DNA of 64,000 bases from Rossellomorea marisflavi (GTDB lineage Bacteria; Bacillota; Bacilli; Bacillales; Bacillaceae_B), in NCBI RefSeq assembly GCF_022170785.1, contig NZ_CP081870.1, positions 3,026,001 through 3,090,000 of the forward strand. The letters are read 5' to 3'. Position 1 is the stretch's first letter, and every line of letters begins with the position of its first letter. The notes below the pieces were generated by a model. The model saw only the letters and a program-made list of their open reading frames with translations. It was not told the DNA's origin and ran no database searches. The position numbers and the translations under genes were made by a program. Shown here in pieces: positions 38,913 to 48,610 of the stretch.

Positions 38913-40514
38913 TTATTTTTTCCTATCTCTGTCATATACGATGTCCTCATCGACTACGGTCATCGCCACCACTTGTTTCAGGAGCACATCAGGGCCTCCT
39001 GTGAAGGGATCTTCATTGAGGATCGTGAAGTCTGCATCATACCCTTCCTTGATGAGACCGCGGTCGGCTTCGTGGTGACACGCGAAGGCACTGCCTTTTG
39101 TAAACAGGGAGATGCCTTCATACATGCTCAATACCTGATCGGGTCCATAAACCGTATGATCGTGATCGGTCGGGTTGGTCCGGGTTACGGCCGCATGGAT
39201 ACCAAGCAGGGGATTGACCGGCTCGATCGGGGCATCCGAACCGCCTGCGCAGTGGATCCCTTCTTCAAGGAGGGTCTTCCAGGCATAGTTATATTTCATC
39301 CTATCTTCCCCGATCCGGTCGATCACCCATGGGAAATCTGATGCCACAAAACGGGGTTGGATATCAAGGATCAAATCCAGTTCCTTGATTCTCTCGATCA
39401 ATTCATGACGGAGGATCTGGGCATGGATCAATCGATCGCGCCGCCCCTTCACCGTAGGCTCTTTCGTGATGGCATCCACCACCTGTTCAAACGCCAGGTC
39501 TCCGATGGTATGGACGGCGATGGGTAAATCATAGGATCTTGCCTTCGCTACGAGAGCCTGCAAGTTTTCCTCCGTATGGATACTCACCCCGTTGGTGCTT
39601 TCATCATCGGCGTATGGATGGCTGAGGAGGGCCGTCCTCCCACCAAGGGCACCGTCGGCAAAGATTTTCATGGCGCCGAATTCCACATAGGGGCTCCCCT
39701 CGAGGAATTGATGCCCTTCATCGCGCCAGTCTTCAACGACGGCATGATGGACAAGGAGGTGTGCCCTGAATTTCTTACCGTCTTTTCCGAGGGTATTCCT
39801 GAACGCCTGATACGTTTTGTTAAAGTTCCCGTAATAGCTCAAATCTTCTGTGTGACCACCTGTAAGGCCGTTTTCCCAGCAGCTTTGAACCCCTTTTGCG
39901 AGGGCTTCTTCGAGGTATTCCAACGAAATGGAAGGCAGGATCCCCGTCACGATATCCTGTGCCGTATCCTTCAGCACCCCGTTGACACGTCCGTCATCGT
40001 ATCGGTCGATCAGTCCCCCTTCGGGATCTTCCGATGCGTCGGTGATGCCAGCTTTTTCAAGGGCCAATGTATTGACGACGATGGCATGGCGGCATATCCG
40101 TTTCAGGAGGACAGGGTGTCCCACCGCTACGTGGTCGATTTCATCTTTGGTGATGACTTCAGGATCTTCCCAAAGATTTTCATTCCACCCTTCCCCGATG
40201 ATCCAGTCTCCTTCAGGGGTACGGTCTGCCTTCTCCTTGACCGCCAGCAGCACCTGCTCCTTGCTGGTCATCTCGGAAAGATCCAGCCTCATCAAGGTCT
40301 CTCCATGTCCAATGAGGTGCATGTGACTGTCCACAAACCCCGGGAACATGATCTTGCCTTCAAGGTCCATTTTCCGGTCGAATGCAAATTGCTCTATAAG
40401 GGCCGCTTCGCTGCCAAGTGCTTTTACTTTGCCATCTTCCGTCAAAACTGCTTCTACAGTATGACCTTCTGCCTGCATCGTGTAGATTGTTCCGTTCGTC
40501 CATAATGTTCCCAT
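38913..40514 (-). CDS. ytcJ: YtcJ-type metal-dependent amidohydrolase
   Basis: 533 residues of the amidohydrolase-3 group. The N-terminal composite domain is followed by the metal-site FVDSHMHLIGHG (about 60), then HAVVEDWRDEG, AVHTIGDLAFEQV (about 340) and GGSDAPIEPVNPLLGI (about 420), which supplies the catalytic Asp. The substrate is unknown; relatives cleave N-acyl or exoenzyme amides. The ATG at 40514 (MGTLWTNG) has AAGGGAAC upstream, and the frame upstream of it is probably leader. Confidence 0.9.
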   Translation of the reverse strand: MGTLWTNGTIYTMQAEGHTVEAVLTEDGKVKALGSEAALIEQFAFDRKMDLEGKIMFPGFVDSHMHLIGHGETLMRLDLSEMTSKEQVLLAVKEKADRTPEGDWIIGEGWNENLWEDPEVITKDEIDHVAVGHPVLLKRICRHAIVVNTLALEKAGITDASEDPEGGLIDRYDDGRVNGVLKDTAQDIVTGILPSISLEYLEEALAKGVQSCWENGLTGGHTEDLSYYGNFNKTYQAFRNTLGKDGKKFRAHLLVHHAVVEDWRDEGHQFLEGSPYVEFGAMKIFADGALGGRTALLSHPYADDESTNGVSIHTEENLQALVAKARSYDLPIAVHTIGDLAFEQVVDAITKEPTVKGRRDRLIHAQILRHELIERIKELDLILDIQPRFVASDFPWVIDRIGEDRMKYNYAWKTLLEEGIHCAGGSDAPIEPVNPLLGIHAAVTRTNPTDHDHTVYGPDQVLSMYEGISLFTKGSAFACHHEADRGLIKEGYDADFTILNEDPFTGGPDVLLKQVVAMTVVDEDIVYDRDRKK

Positions 40515-40610
40515 CGTGCTTGTTCCCTTCTTTCCAAAAAATTCTGTATCTACTGTACCATAAAAGTGCAAAAATCAGAAAGAACTGAATTTCGCATGCG
40601 ATGACGAAAA

Positions 40611-40640
40611 AAAGGAAGCCCCTGCGGACTCCCTTTTTTG
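40611..40640 (-). terminator. Weak terminator after mbcS
   Basis: GGGAGTC-CGCAG-GGGCTTCC short imperfect stem followed by TTTTTTT on the minus strand directly after the mbcS stop. Confidence 0.5.
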
Positions 40641-40644
40641 GCTA

Positions 40645-42225
40645 TCAGTTCTGTGCTGCCAGTTCTTTTTGTCGAAGTTCGATCCTTCTGATCTTGCCTG
40701 AAGTCGTCTTCGGCAATTCGTCAACGAACTGAATCTTCCGTGGATACTTGTAAGGGGCCGTCAGTTCCTTGACATGTTCCTGAAGGGAAGGGATGAGAGC
40801 CGGATCGGCCTGGTCTACATCGTCTTTCAGGACGATGAACGCCTTGACGACCAGCCCCCTGATCTCGTCAGGGCTTCCGACCACGGCACATTCCTTCACG
40901 GAAGGATGTTTGACCAGGGCATCTTCTACTTCAAATGGGCCGATCGTATATCCTGAAGAAATGATGATGTCATCGCTCCTCCCCTCGAACCAGAAGTATC
41001 CATCTTCATCCCGTTTGGCTTTATCCCCGGTGATATAGTATTCTCCGCGGAATTGCATGGCCGTCCTTTCGGGATCTTTATAGTAGTTTTTGAAAAGGGC
41101 CGGTGTCTCAAGGTGTACTGCAATGTCCCCCACCTCACCCGTTTCACACGGTTTCCCAAGTTCATCGATGATTTCAACCCTATTCCCAGGAGTCGGTTTT
41201 CCCATTGACCCTGGACGCAGTTCCATTCCTTTGGTTACCCCGACAAGAAGGGTATTTTCAGTCTGACCGTATCCATCTCTCACAAGGACATCAAAATGCT
41301 TTTGGAACGCGTCGATGACTTCGCGATTCAATGGCTCTCCGGCTGAAACTGCGCTGTGAAGGGAATCAAGGTGATAGGAACCGAGATCATCCACCTTCGC
41401 CATCAACCTGTACTCAGTCGGTGTACAGCACAGGACATTCACCCGATGATCTTGAAGGATCTTCAAATAGGCATGTGGCTCGAATTTCCCTTGGTAAACG
41501 AGACCTGTCGCTCCTGAACCAAGGACGGATAGGAACGGGCTCCAGATCCATTTCTGCCAGCCTGGACCTGCCGTGGCCCACACGACGTCCCCTTCCTCGA
41601 TGCCCAGCCATTCCTTTGCGGCTGTCTTCAGGTGGGCGTAGGCCCAGCCGTGCGTATGTACAACTCCTTTGGGATTACCCGTCGTCCCGGACGTATAGGA
41701 GAGGAACGCCATGTCATCACGGTGTGTATCAGCGAAACCAAGCTCGTCCGAAGCGTTTGTCGCTTCACCTTCGAGATCGATCCACCCTTCCTGCCCACCG
41801 CCGACCACAAATCTCTTTACATTTTCCATACCCGGAACACCTTCAAACTGACCGATAAACGGAGAATAAGCGACAATCCCCTTGACATCCCCATGATCAA
41901 TGCGGTATCCGAGATCCTTGGCCCTTAACATTTCCGAACTCGGGATCACCACAAGACCGGCTTTCAAGGCAGCAAGATAAACAGCGTATGCCTCAATCAA
42001 CCTTGGCATCATCACCAGGAGCACATCGCCTTTTTCAAATCCCTCTCCAATGAAAACGTTTCCATATTTATTCGCCACTTTAATCAGATCACCATAGCTG
42101 ATCTGCTTCTCATTTCCTTGTTCGTCCATCCACAGGAGGGCTTTCGCTCCATCTTTTGCAGCAAAGCGTTCGACTTCCTCCACCAGATTGTATGTTTCCG
42201 GTGCTATAAGCTCTTCCCTTTTCAT
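40645..42225 (-). CDS. mbcS: Acyl-CoA synthetase MbcS (methylbutanoyl-CoA type)
   Basis: Activates short branched carboxylic acids such as 2-methylbutyrate or isobutyrate to CoA esters, feeding branched-chain fatty acid primers. 526 residues with the AMP-binding signature FLSYTSGTTGNPKGVVHTHGW (about 172-192), GYGQTENT, YITGDKAKRDEDGYFWFEGRSDDII and the C-terminal PKTTSGKIRRIELR. The SGK Lys near the end is the usual acetylation target. The synteny position (ytcI) and length fit. AAAGGAGGAACCACG precedes the ATG. The terminator of sspA separates it from the spore gene. Confidence 0.88.
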   Translation of the reverse strand: MKREELIAPETYNLVEEVERFAAKDGAKALLWMDEQGNEKQISYGDLIKVANKYGNVFIGEGFEKGDVLLVMMPRLIEAYAVYLAALKAGLVVIPSSEMLRAKDLGYRIDHGDVKGIVAYSPFIGQFEGVPGMENVKRFVVGGGQEGWIDLEGEATNASDELGFADTHRDDMAFLSYTSGTTGNPKGVVHTHGWAYAHLKTAAKEWLGIEEGDVVWATAGPGWQKWIWSPFLSVLGSGATGLVYQGKFEPHAYLKILQDHRVNVLCCTPTEYRLMAKVDDLGSYHLDSLHSAVSAGEPLNREVIDAFQKHFDVLVRDGYGQTENTLLVGVTKGMELRPGSMGKPTPGNRVEIIDELGKPCETGEVGDIAVHLETPALFKNYYKDPERTAMQFRGEYYITGDKAKRDEDGYFWFEGRSDDIIISSGYTIGPFEVEDALVKHPSVKECAVVGSPDEIRGLVVKAFIVLKDDVDQADPALIPSLQEHVKELTAPYKYPRKIQFVDELPKTTSGKIRRIELRQKELAAQN

Positions 42226-42310
42226 CGTGGTTCCTCCTTTATTTTACATAGCCCACTCTATTATACAAAATGTTTTTACTTTTTTAAATATTCTTTTTAC
42301 TAGGCGCAAA

Positions 42311-42345
42311 AAAGAAAGGAGCGGGGCAATGCCCGCTCCTTTGTA
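42311..42345 (-). terminator. Terminator after sspA
   Basis: AAAGGAGCGGGCA-TT-GCCCCGCTCCTTT stem with a T tract on the minus strand, just beyond the SASP stop. Confidence 0.9.
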
Positions 42346-42359
42346 GCCATTGTATTCAA

Positions 42360-42563
42360 TTATTTTTGGTAACCGCCGATTTGTTGTTCAGCCATTTGAA
42401 CCAAACGCTTAGTGATTTCACCACCTACAGAACCGTTAGCGCGGGCAGTTGCATCTCCACCAAGTTGAACTCCGAATTCAGAAGCGATTTCGTATTTCAT
42501 TTGGTCGATAGCTTGTTGAGCTCCAGGAGCTACTAGTTGGTTAGAACTTCTGTTGTTTGCCAT
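42360..42563 (-). CDS. sspA: Alpha/beta-type small acid-soluble spore protein
   Basis: 67-residue DNA-binding spore protein that coats and protects forespore DNA. The alpha/beta SASP blocks are present: [26 protein letters not shown], which includes the GPR protease cut site EIA, and [42 protein letters not shown] lies before the ATG. A sigma-G type promoter is visible upstream and a terminator just downstream. Which of the paralogues (sspA, B, C, D) it corresponds to cannot be decided from this sequence alone. Confidence 0.95.
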   Translation of the reverse strand: MANNRSSNQLVAPGAQQAIDQMKYEIASEFGVQLGGDATARANGSVGGEITKRLVQMAEQQIGGYQK

Positions 42564-42593
42564 GTGTTTTCACCTCCTCGTTGCTTGTTGAGT

Positions 42594-42625
42594 ATAGAAT
42601 GTGCGAAAACACATGGCTTCATGCA
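42594..42625 (-). promoter_or_regulatory. Sigma-G promoter of sspA
   Basis: TGCATGA (minus strand, 42619-42625) and CATTCTAT (42594-42601) with a 17-base spacer resemble the sigma-G consensus (TGAATA / CATACTA). They lie about 35 bases upstream of the SASP start codon, as expected for forespore expression. Confidence 0.7.
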
Positions 42626-42653
42626 AGGGATGTTCTTGGTAAATGTTCCTAAA

Positions 42654-43859
42654 TCAGAGTAGCTCGTCGAAGCTTTCTTCTTTATGGGAAGAACCGTCGA
42701 TCTGCATGATTTCCGTTTTTTCAACCGCTTCGCGGATGAGCTCATCAAAGTTGACAAAGCTTTCATAGTACTGGACCTTTTCACGCTTCGGCCTGGTTTT
42801 CGGAGCAGGCGGCGTAAAGATCGTGCAGCAGTCTTCGTATGGAAGAATCGAGATATCATGCGTATCGATCTTTTGGGCAATCTCGATGATTTCAAGCTTA
42901 TCCATGGCGATCAACGGTCGAAGGACAGGGGTATTTGTGACATCATTGATGGCCTGCATGCTCTCCAGTGTCTGGCTCGCCACCTGCCCGAGACTTTCAC
43001 CCGTCACAATGGCAAGCCCTTCGTGTTTTTCCCGGATCATGTCTGTGATCCTGAGCATCATTCTCCGCGTTGAAGTCATGGTGTAATTTTCAGGTACTTG
43101 ATCATGAATCAGCTGCTGGATTGCAGTGAACGGGACAATATGAAGATTCACCTTGCCGCTGAACGCCGACAGCTTTTTCGAAAGATCGATGACCTTCTGC
43201 TTTGCCCTTTCACTGGTGAAAGGAGGGCTGTGGAAATGGACGGCATCGATCTCCACTCCCCGTTTCATCGTCAGGTAACCGGCAACGGGGCTATCGATCC
43301 CCCCAGATAGCATGAGCATAGCCTTTCCGCTCGCTCCCACCGGCATGCCTGTTGCACCCGGGTAGATTTCGGATGAAAGGTAGACCCCTTCCTTCCTTAC
43401 TTCTACATTCAGTTTGATATCGGGATTGCGGACATCGACGGTCAAATCCTCCATATTTTTCAGGATGTATGACCCGATCTGGTAGTTCAATTCGTTCGTA
43501 TCAAGGTGGAATGTCTTATCTCCCCGTCTTGCCGATACCTTGAACGTTTTTCCGGGTTCAAAGCTTTTTTGCACAAGGGCAAGGCCCGCTTCCATCATTT
43601 CATCCACATCCCTGCCCGTCATGACAACCGGGCTGAATGACTGGATGCCGAAGATCGAAGATAACCTTGTGATCACTTCATCCCCGTCCGCTTCCCCTAG
43701 CAGGATGTGAAGGCGATCCCTGCTTGCATTGACGGATATGGAAGGAAGGTCCTTCAGGGCCTCCAGGATGTTTTCTCTCAGTTGGGATGTAAATTTCTTG
43801 CGGTTTCTTCCTTTTGTGGAAATTTCACCGTATCTGACTAGAATTCGATTATATTTCAT
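42654..43859 (-). CDS. thiI: tRNA 4-thiouridine synthase ThiI
   Basis: 401 residues: a N-terminal ferredoxin-like domain, THUMP (about 55-165), then a PP-loop ATPase with LMLSGGIDSPVAGYLTMKRG (about 182-200). There is no rhodanese domain at the end, the short form that receives sulphur directly from its dedicated cysteine desulfurase. It forms 4-thiouridine in tRNA. Its ATG overlaps the stop of nifZ upstream, matching the paired NifZ-ThiI system in Bacillus. Confidence 0.95.
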   Translation of the reverse strand: MKYNRILVRYGEISTKGRNRKKFTSQLRENILEALKDLPSISVNASRDRLHILLGEADGDEVITRLSSIFGIQSFSPVVMTGRDVDEMMEAGLALVQKSFEPGKTFKVSARRGDKTFHLDTNELNYQIGSYILKNMEDLTVDVRNPDIKLNVEVRKEGVYLSSEIYPGATGMPVGASGKAMLMLSGGIDSPVAGYLTMKRGVEIDAVHFHSPPFTSERAKQKVIDLSKKLSAFSGKVNLHIVPFTAIQQLIHDQVPENYTMTSTRRMMLRITDMIREKHEGLAIVTGESLGQVASQTLESMQAINDVTNTPVLRPLIAMDKLEIIEIAQKIDTHDISILPYEDCCTIFTPPAPKTRPKREKVQYYESFVNFDELIREAVEKTEIMQIDGSSHKEESFDELL

Positions 43860-45007
43860 CGTGATCTCCTCATCGTTTTCGTTAATGATCGGATTTCCCT
43901 CTCCAATGTTTCCAGGAACATCCGTGCTTCCTGCATCGTCGTATGGTAGGACAGGCTCACCCTGAGGGAGCTGTTCGCCCGCATGTCCGACACGCCCATG
44001 GCAAGAAGCGTTTCGCTTGGTTTATGCTGTCTGGATGAACAGGCACTCGTGGTGGAAAGATAAATTCCATGCTGATCGAGTGAATGGACCATCACTTCCC
44101 CTTTGAACCCCTCAATGGAAAAGTTCAGGATATGGGGAGCTGCGCTAGTTTCAGGTGTATGGACCGTCACATAGGGGAGCTTGGATAATCCGTCCCTTAT
44201 GAAGCCTTGGATTTCCTGCATTACTGGAAGGGATTCTTCCCTTTCCTTCAAATGCATGCGAAGGGCCTTGGCAAAAGCCGCGATCCCCCCTGTGTTTTCG
44301 GTCCCGCTCCTGAGGCTGCCTTCTTGGTCGCCACCGGATAACAAGGGGGAAAGGCGCACCCCGCTCCGGACATAGAGGGCCCCCGTTCCTTTTATTCCGT
44401 GAATCTTATGGGAGGAAAGACTGCACAGGTCCACTCCCGCCCCATGAAGATCAAGCGGTATTTTCCCACATGCCTGCACGGCATCCACATGGAAAAGGGT
44501 TTTCGGGCGCTCCTTGAGCAGTTCACCGATTTCCCGGATTGACTGGATGGTTCCGACCTCATTATTGACGTGCATGATGCTGACGAGGATGGTATCATCC
44601 CTGAGCGAGTTCGCGATTTCCTGCGGATCCACCCGCCCTTCCTCATCGACGCCTACATACGTGATGCTGAACCCGAACGGTTCAAGATCTTCTACAGCCT
44701 TTTTTACTGAAGGATGCTCGATGCGGGAGGTGATGATATGCCTTCCCCTGTTCTTGTACTGCATGGCCGTACCCTTGACGGCCAGATTATTCGACTCGGT
44801 CCCTCCCGATGTGAAGAAGACTTCCGGTCCTTCAACGCCAAGGAGGTCCGCTACCTGCTCCCGTGAACGTTTGATAAGGTCATCCGCCTTCCCACCGAAC
44901 GAATGGATCGAAGATGGATTTGCATACAGTGTTTCGTTCACCTTCATGAACGTATGGAGTGCTTCTTTATAAGGTTTCGTTGTGGCACTATTATCTAAAT
45001 AGATCAT
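43856..45007 (-). CDS. nifZ: Cysteine desulfurase NifZ
   Basis: PLP enzyme releasing sulphur from cysteine to the partner ThiI. 383 residues: YLDNSATTKP start, FTSGGTESNN, LFHVDAVQACGKIPLD, the PLP Lys in SLSSHKIHGIKGTGALYV, and the catalytic Cys in STTSACSSRQHKPSETLLAMG (about 320). The start at MIYLDNSATT follows CAGGTGAGATGT; a 12-codon upstream extension lacks support. Forms a coupled pair with thiI. Confidence 0.94.
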   Translation of the reverse strand: MIYLDNSATTKPYKEALHTFMKVNETLYANPSSIHSFGGKADDLIKRSREQVADLLGVEGPEVFFTSGGTESNNLAVKGTAMQYKNRGRHIITSRIEHPSVKKAVEDLEPFGFSITYVGVDEEGRVDPQEIANSLRDDTILVSIMHVNNEVGTIQSIREIGELLKERPKTLFHVDAVQACGKIPLDLHGAGVDLCSLSSHKIHGIKGTGALYVRSGVRLSPLLSGGDQEGSLRSGTENTGGIAAFAKALRMHLKEREESLPVMQEIQGFIRDGLSKLPYVTVHTPETSAAPHILNFSIEGFKGEVMVHSLDQHGIYLSTTSACSSRQHKPSETLLAMGVSDMRANSSLRVSLSYHTTMQEARMFLETLEREIRSLTKTMRRSR

Positions 45008-45176
45008 ACATCTCACCTGCTTATGGTTTGGCTCACATTTCAATTTTTAATCTTACCATACCTGCAGGGATTCCCAAATAAGAAGCGCACTTTTTTATTG
45101 TTCATGAAATTTTAATATACTTTCCAAATTTATTCATTGAAATATAACTGAATTTTTGCGAGAATCATGTAAGTAA

Positions 45177-45204
45177 GTGACAGGTCATACTATTTGAATA
45201 TACT
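45177..45204 (+). promoter_or_regulatory. Possible promoter of brnQ
   Basis: GTGACA (45177-45182) and TATACT (45199-45204) with a 16-base spacer lie about 85 bases upstream of brnQ, in a 283-base AT-rich gap with no coding signal. A weak match only. Confidence 0.35.
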
Positions 45205-45290
45205 AAATTGTTTGATTATTTCGTTATTGAACGCACTTATCCCTTCTTACCAACACAATCAACTAGCATGAATGAAACGGAGGAAAGTAT

Positions 45291-46628
45291 ATGAATAGGA
45301 AAGCGCTTCCGTTTAGTGGTGTAATGGCAATAGGCTTGATGCTGTTCGCACTCTTTTTCGGAGCCGGGAATATGATATTCCCTCCATTTTTAGGTCAGCA
45401 GGCTGGAGATCACGTCTGGACGGCCATCCTGGGATTCTTGATTACCGGTGTGGGACTTCCCCTTTTGGGCGTCATCGCGATTGCCAAGTCAGGAGGAGAC
45501 CTGCAGTCCCTTGCGAGCAGGGTGCATCCCGTTTTCGGCATCGTCTTCACCGTCATCCTTTATCTAGCAATCGGTCCCTTCTTCGGAATACCGCGTACCG
45601 GTACGGTCACCTATGAAATCAGCGTTCTGCCTTTCTTGCCGGAAGGATTGACCGATAGCCGGATGCCGATGATGATTTTCTCGCTCATCTTCTTCTCTTT
45701 GACCGCTTGGCTCAGTCTGAACCCGTCCAAGCTGGTCGACCGAATCGGGAAGATTTTGACTCCTTCACTACTGATCATCCTTGCCGTTCTTGTCGTAAAA
45801 AGTATTGTCACGCCCATGGGCAGCCTTGGTACACCAATGGAAGCCTATCAAAATGGGCCCCTTTTCAAAGGATTCATCGAAGGGTACCTGACAATGGACA
45901 CGATTGCGGCCCTTGTCTTCGGAATCGTGGTCATCAATTCCATTAAGGATCACGGCATCACCTCGAAGGCAAGTATTTCAGCCATCACCATGAAAGCCGG
46001 TGTGATTGCCGCTATAGGTCTTGCCCTCGTCTACCTGTCCCTTAGCTACATCGGAGCCAGCGGTACCGATGCTATCGGAGAACAAGCAAACGGCGGCGCA
46101 CTCCTTGCTGCAGCATCGGAGGAACTGCTGGGGTCGTTCGGGATCATCGTCCTTGGCCTAGCCATCCTGTTTGCCTGCCTGACGACATCAATCGGGTTGG
46201 TATCGGCGAGCGCTCAGTACTTTTCCAAGCTGCTTCCGATCCCTTACAAAGCCTTGGTGTTCATCATTTCATTGTTCAGTATGATCATTTCCAACATCGG
46301 ACTGACACAGCTGATTTCCATATCCGTGCCGGTGCTGATCTTCATTTATCCAATGGCCATCGTATTGATCATTCTTTCGTTCTTCCACAATCTGTTCAGA
46401 GGGTACCGCCCGGTGTATATCACGGCGCTTGCCCTGACCGCTTTCATCAGTCTATTCGACGGACTGAAGGAAGCCGGTATCGAAGTGACGGCCGTCAGGG
46501 ACTGGCTTTCATTCCTTCCCCTCTATGCAGAAGGGATCGGCTGGATCGTCCCGGCGATTTTCGGGGCCTTGATTGGCTTCGTGATCTCATTGGTATTCGG
46601 AACGAGCAAAAGAGTGATACAAGCTTGA
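45291..46628 (+). CDS. brnQ: Branched-chain amino acid carrier BrnQ
   Basis: 445 residues, 12 predicted membrane helices, of the LIVCS cation symporter family taking up leucine, isoleucine and valine. It opens with SGVMAIGLMLFALFFGAGNMIFPPFLGQQAG, the family's most conserved stretch, and has GPFFGIPRTGTVTYEIS and an ending GLIGFVISLVFG. ACGGAGGAAAGTAT precedes the ATG. It faces ezrA across two terminators. Confidence 0.93.
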   Translation: MNRKALPFSGVMAIGLMLFALFFGAGNMIFPPFLGQQAGDHVWTAILGFLITGVGLPLLGVIAIAKSGGDLQSLASRVHPVFGIVFTVILYLAIGPFFGIPRTGTVTYEISVLPFLPEGLTDSRMPMMIFSLIFFSLTAWLSLNPSKLVDRIGKILTPSLLIILAVLVVKSIVTPMGSLGTPMEAYQNGPLFKGFIEGYLTMDTIAALVFGIVVINSIKDHGITSKASISAITMKAGVIAAIGLALVYLSLSYIGASGTDAIGEQANGGALLAAASEELLGSFGIIVLGLAILFACLTTSIGLVSASAQYFSKLLPIPYKALVFIISLFSMIISNIGLTQLISISVPVLIFIYPMAIVLIILSFFHNLFRGYRPVYITALALTAFISLFDGLKEAGIEVTAVRDWLSFLPLYAEGIGWIVPAIFGALIGFVISLVFGTSKRVIQA

Positions 46629-46634
46629 TCGTGA

Positions 46635-46672
46635 CAAAGTCCGCCTCGGCATCAGAGAGGCGGACTTTTTGT
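46635..46672 (+). terminator. Terminator after brnQ
   Basis: AAGTCCGCCTC ... GAGGCGGACTT stem with a 9-base loop followed by TTTTTG. Confidence 0.9.
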
Positions 46673-46763
46673 TGGGAGTGAGGGATGCACCGGGGATGAT
46701 TGTCGAGCCCGCGACCCGAGCGTTACGAACCCACGATTGATACGATTTTTATATGAACCCCAT

Positions 46764-46810
46764 AAAAAAACAGTCCCCTTAGCCCGTTTTCACGGTAAGG
46801 GGACTGTCTT
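46764..46810 (-). terminator. Terminator after ezrA
   Basis: ACAGTCCCCTTA ... TAAGGGGACTGT perfect 12-bp stem with a T tract on the minus strand. Confidence 0.9.
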
Positions 46811-46814
46811 TATC

Positions 46815-48503
46815 TTATTTATTCTCAAGCATTTTCTCGATTTTCTTCAGTGCGCCCGGCTCTACCTTTTCCAAGGTGGTGGCCGCTTCTTCCAGCGCCC
46901 TCCGGTATTCGTACTGTCTGAAAGCTTCCTCGGCATTCCTGAGGCCGTCATGGACGGATGAATAGCGGCTTCTATAGCGATTCCCGTACTGTATCACCCG
47001 TTCCGAGAGGACGACGTCTTCGATGAGTTCATCGGTCTTCTTATAGAAATGATCCACGGTGTCTTCCGCAGCAAGCAATGTTTCCTGAACAAATTTCATA
47101 TTCAGCGGTTTCTCGGTGAGACTCACATTCACCTGCTCGATTTTATTATGAACTTCGTCAAGAAGATCTTTGTATCCTTGTGGGAGGCCAGGTGCGTTGC
47201 TTTTGGAAATCATGCGGCTCGCTTCAGCCACCTTTTTCTTCAGCTCATGGATTTTTTCCCTAGTGGCAAGCTCATCTTTCCTCATCGTTTGAAGATAAAG
47301 ATTGAATTCTTCCTGCTCCCTGTTCAATTCGTCCAGACTGCTCCGGATATCCTTCAGTTCATCACTCAGATTGGAGTAAGGGGCACCCTGTTCTTCTTCC
47401 TTCTTCATGATCAGTTCATGTCGTTTGGAAAGCTGGATGATCTTATGTTCCAGATCCTTGGGGATCGTGAGTGCTTCGTCCCGGAGATGGTACGCCTGCT
47501 GGACAATCCGGAGCTCCGCCTGGATGTCTTCATTCTCTTCCTTGGCCTTGATGAGGCTCTCCGTGGTGGCATCTTTATACTGCCCGATGAAATGCTTGGC
47601 GTGTACTTCCTTTTCCAGGATGTCGTAGAACGATTCAATCGTTTCCTTCATTTCCTTCAGGCCTTCTTCCACGCCCTCCACCTTCAGTTCCCCGAGGTCG
47701 GTGACGTGGGATGCAAGGGAAGCCTTCAGTGCGGTGGCCTTTTCTTCGACCTCCACATGATCCAGGATGTACCCTTCTTCCTTCATCCCCTCATATCCTG
47801 CCTCGAGCTCTGAAATCTGGACCGGCAGGACGTTTTCACACTCTGTGAGCAGTTTCGGGATAGCCTCCATCTTATAGGCGGTCTCCCTCATTTTCTCAGA
47901 CAGTCCAAGGACCATCTCACGTGCTTCGATATAGTTCCCCTGTTCGGTCAATTCCTCGAATCGTTCGATTTGTTTCCCCATCTCATCAAGGATGGTTTCG
48001 ATCGGTTTAGCCGTGGAACCATATGTATGACGATAAGCGAGAAGCTGCTTCTTGCTTTTGCGGTATTCTTCCTGAAGCGTCTGGATTTCTTCCCTGTTCT
48101 TTTCCTCACTGCCGATCAGTTCATCGAGTTCCTTCAGGATCGTCTCGATCTTCGTCTCGGTACCGGTGAGGATCTCGTGGATACGGGAAAGGGTGGCTTT
48201 TGTTTTGTTGAACCGGAACTTATCCGTATGCTCCTCTGCATCGAATAGAAGTTCTTCCACTTCAGGGAGCTGCACGGCTACGATCTCATCCCAACCCTGT
48301 CTCCAGCGTTCGAATAATTCCTCGGTCTGCCCGGTCATATTCAGTTGTTTGACTTTGGAAAGTTCATCCGAGACAGGACGATTCATGATATCGATCTTCC
48401 AGGATTCGTAGCGATCGACCTCTGCATAATATTTCTTCCTGACAAAGAATCCAGTCAGGAAGACAATCAATACTAGTAGTATTCCACCGATGATGTACTG
48501 CAT
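46815..48503 (-). CDS. ezrA: Septation ring formation regulator EzrA
   Basis: 562 residues, the same length as the B. subtilis protein. One N-terminal membrane helix (MQYIIGGILLVLIVFLTGFFV) is followed by long spectrin-like coiled coils. KMTGQTEELFERW and the PLNMKFVQETL patch near the C-terminus are typical. It restrains FtsZ ring formation away from mid-cell and helps cell wall synthesis at the septum. The start is the second of two ATGs, at 48503, after AGGGGGCTT; an upstream TTG is less likely. Confidence 0.96.
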   Translation of the reverse strand: MQYIIGGILLVLIVFLTGFFVRKKYYAEVDRYESWKIDIMNRPVSDELSKVKQLNMTGQTEELFERWRQGWDEIVAVQLPEVEELLFDAEEHTDKFRFNKTKATLSRIHEILTGTETKIETILKELDELIGSEEKNREEIQTLQEEYRKSKKQLLAYRHTYGSTAKPIETILDEMGKQIERFEELTEQGNYIEAREMVLGLSEKMRETAYKMEAIPKLLTECENVLPVQISELEAGYEGMKEEGYILDHVEVEEKATALKASLASHVTDLGELKVEGVEEGLKEMKETIESFYDILEKEVHAKHFIGQYKDATTESLIKAKEENEDIQAELRIVQQAYHLRDEALTIPKDLEHKIIQLSKRHELIMKKEEEQGAPYSNLSDELKDIRSSLDELNREQEEFNLYLQTMRKDELATREKIHELKKKVAEASRMISKSNAPGLPQGYKDLLDEVHNKIEQVNVSLTEKPLNMKFVQETLLAAEDTVDHFYKKTDELIEDVVLSERVIQYGNRYRSRYSSVHDGLRNAEEAFRQYEYRRALEEAATTLEKVEPGALKKIEKMLENK

Positions 48504-48610
48504 CATAAGCCCCCTGTTCAACTATTCAGTAACATTTATCTAAAGTTAAGTTTCGTAAAATTTATCTCATTGCTATAATGATACCATGTTAACGACATTT
48601 TTTGACTATT

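Noticed and set aside
39576..40505. A 309-codon frame opposite ytcJ
   Set aside because: ytcJ has all amidohydrolase motifs on the other strand. The opposite frame has unnatural composition and no ribosome site.
41331..41858. A 175-codon frame opposite mbcS
   Set aside because: A shadow of the acyl-CoA synthetase reading frame, with Arg/Ser/Pro-rich composition.
42654..43859. ThiI as truncated because it lacks a rhodanese domain
   Set aside because: Bacillus-type ThiI works without it, receiving sulphur from the adjacent NifZ.
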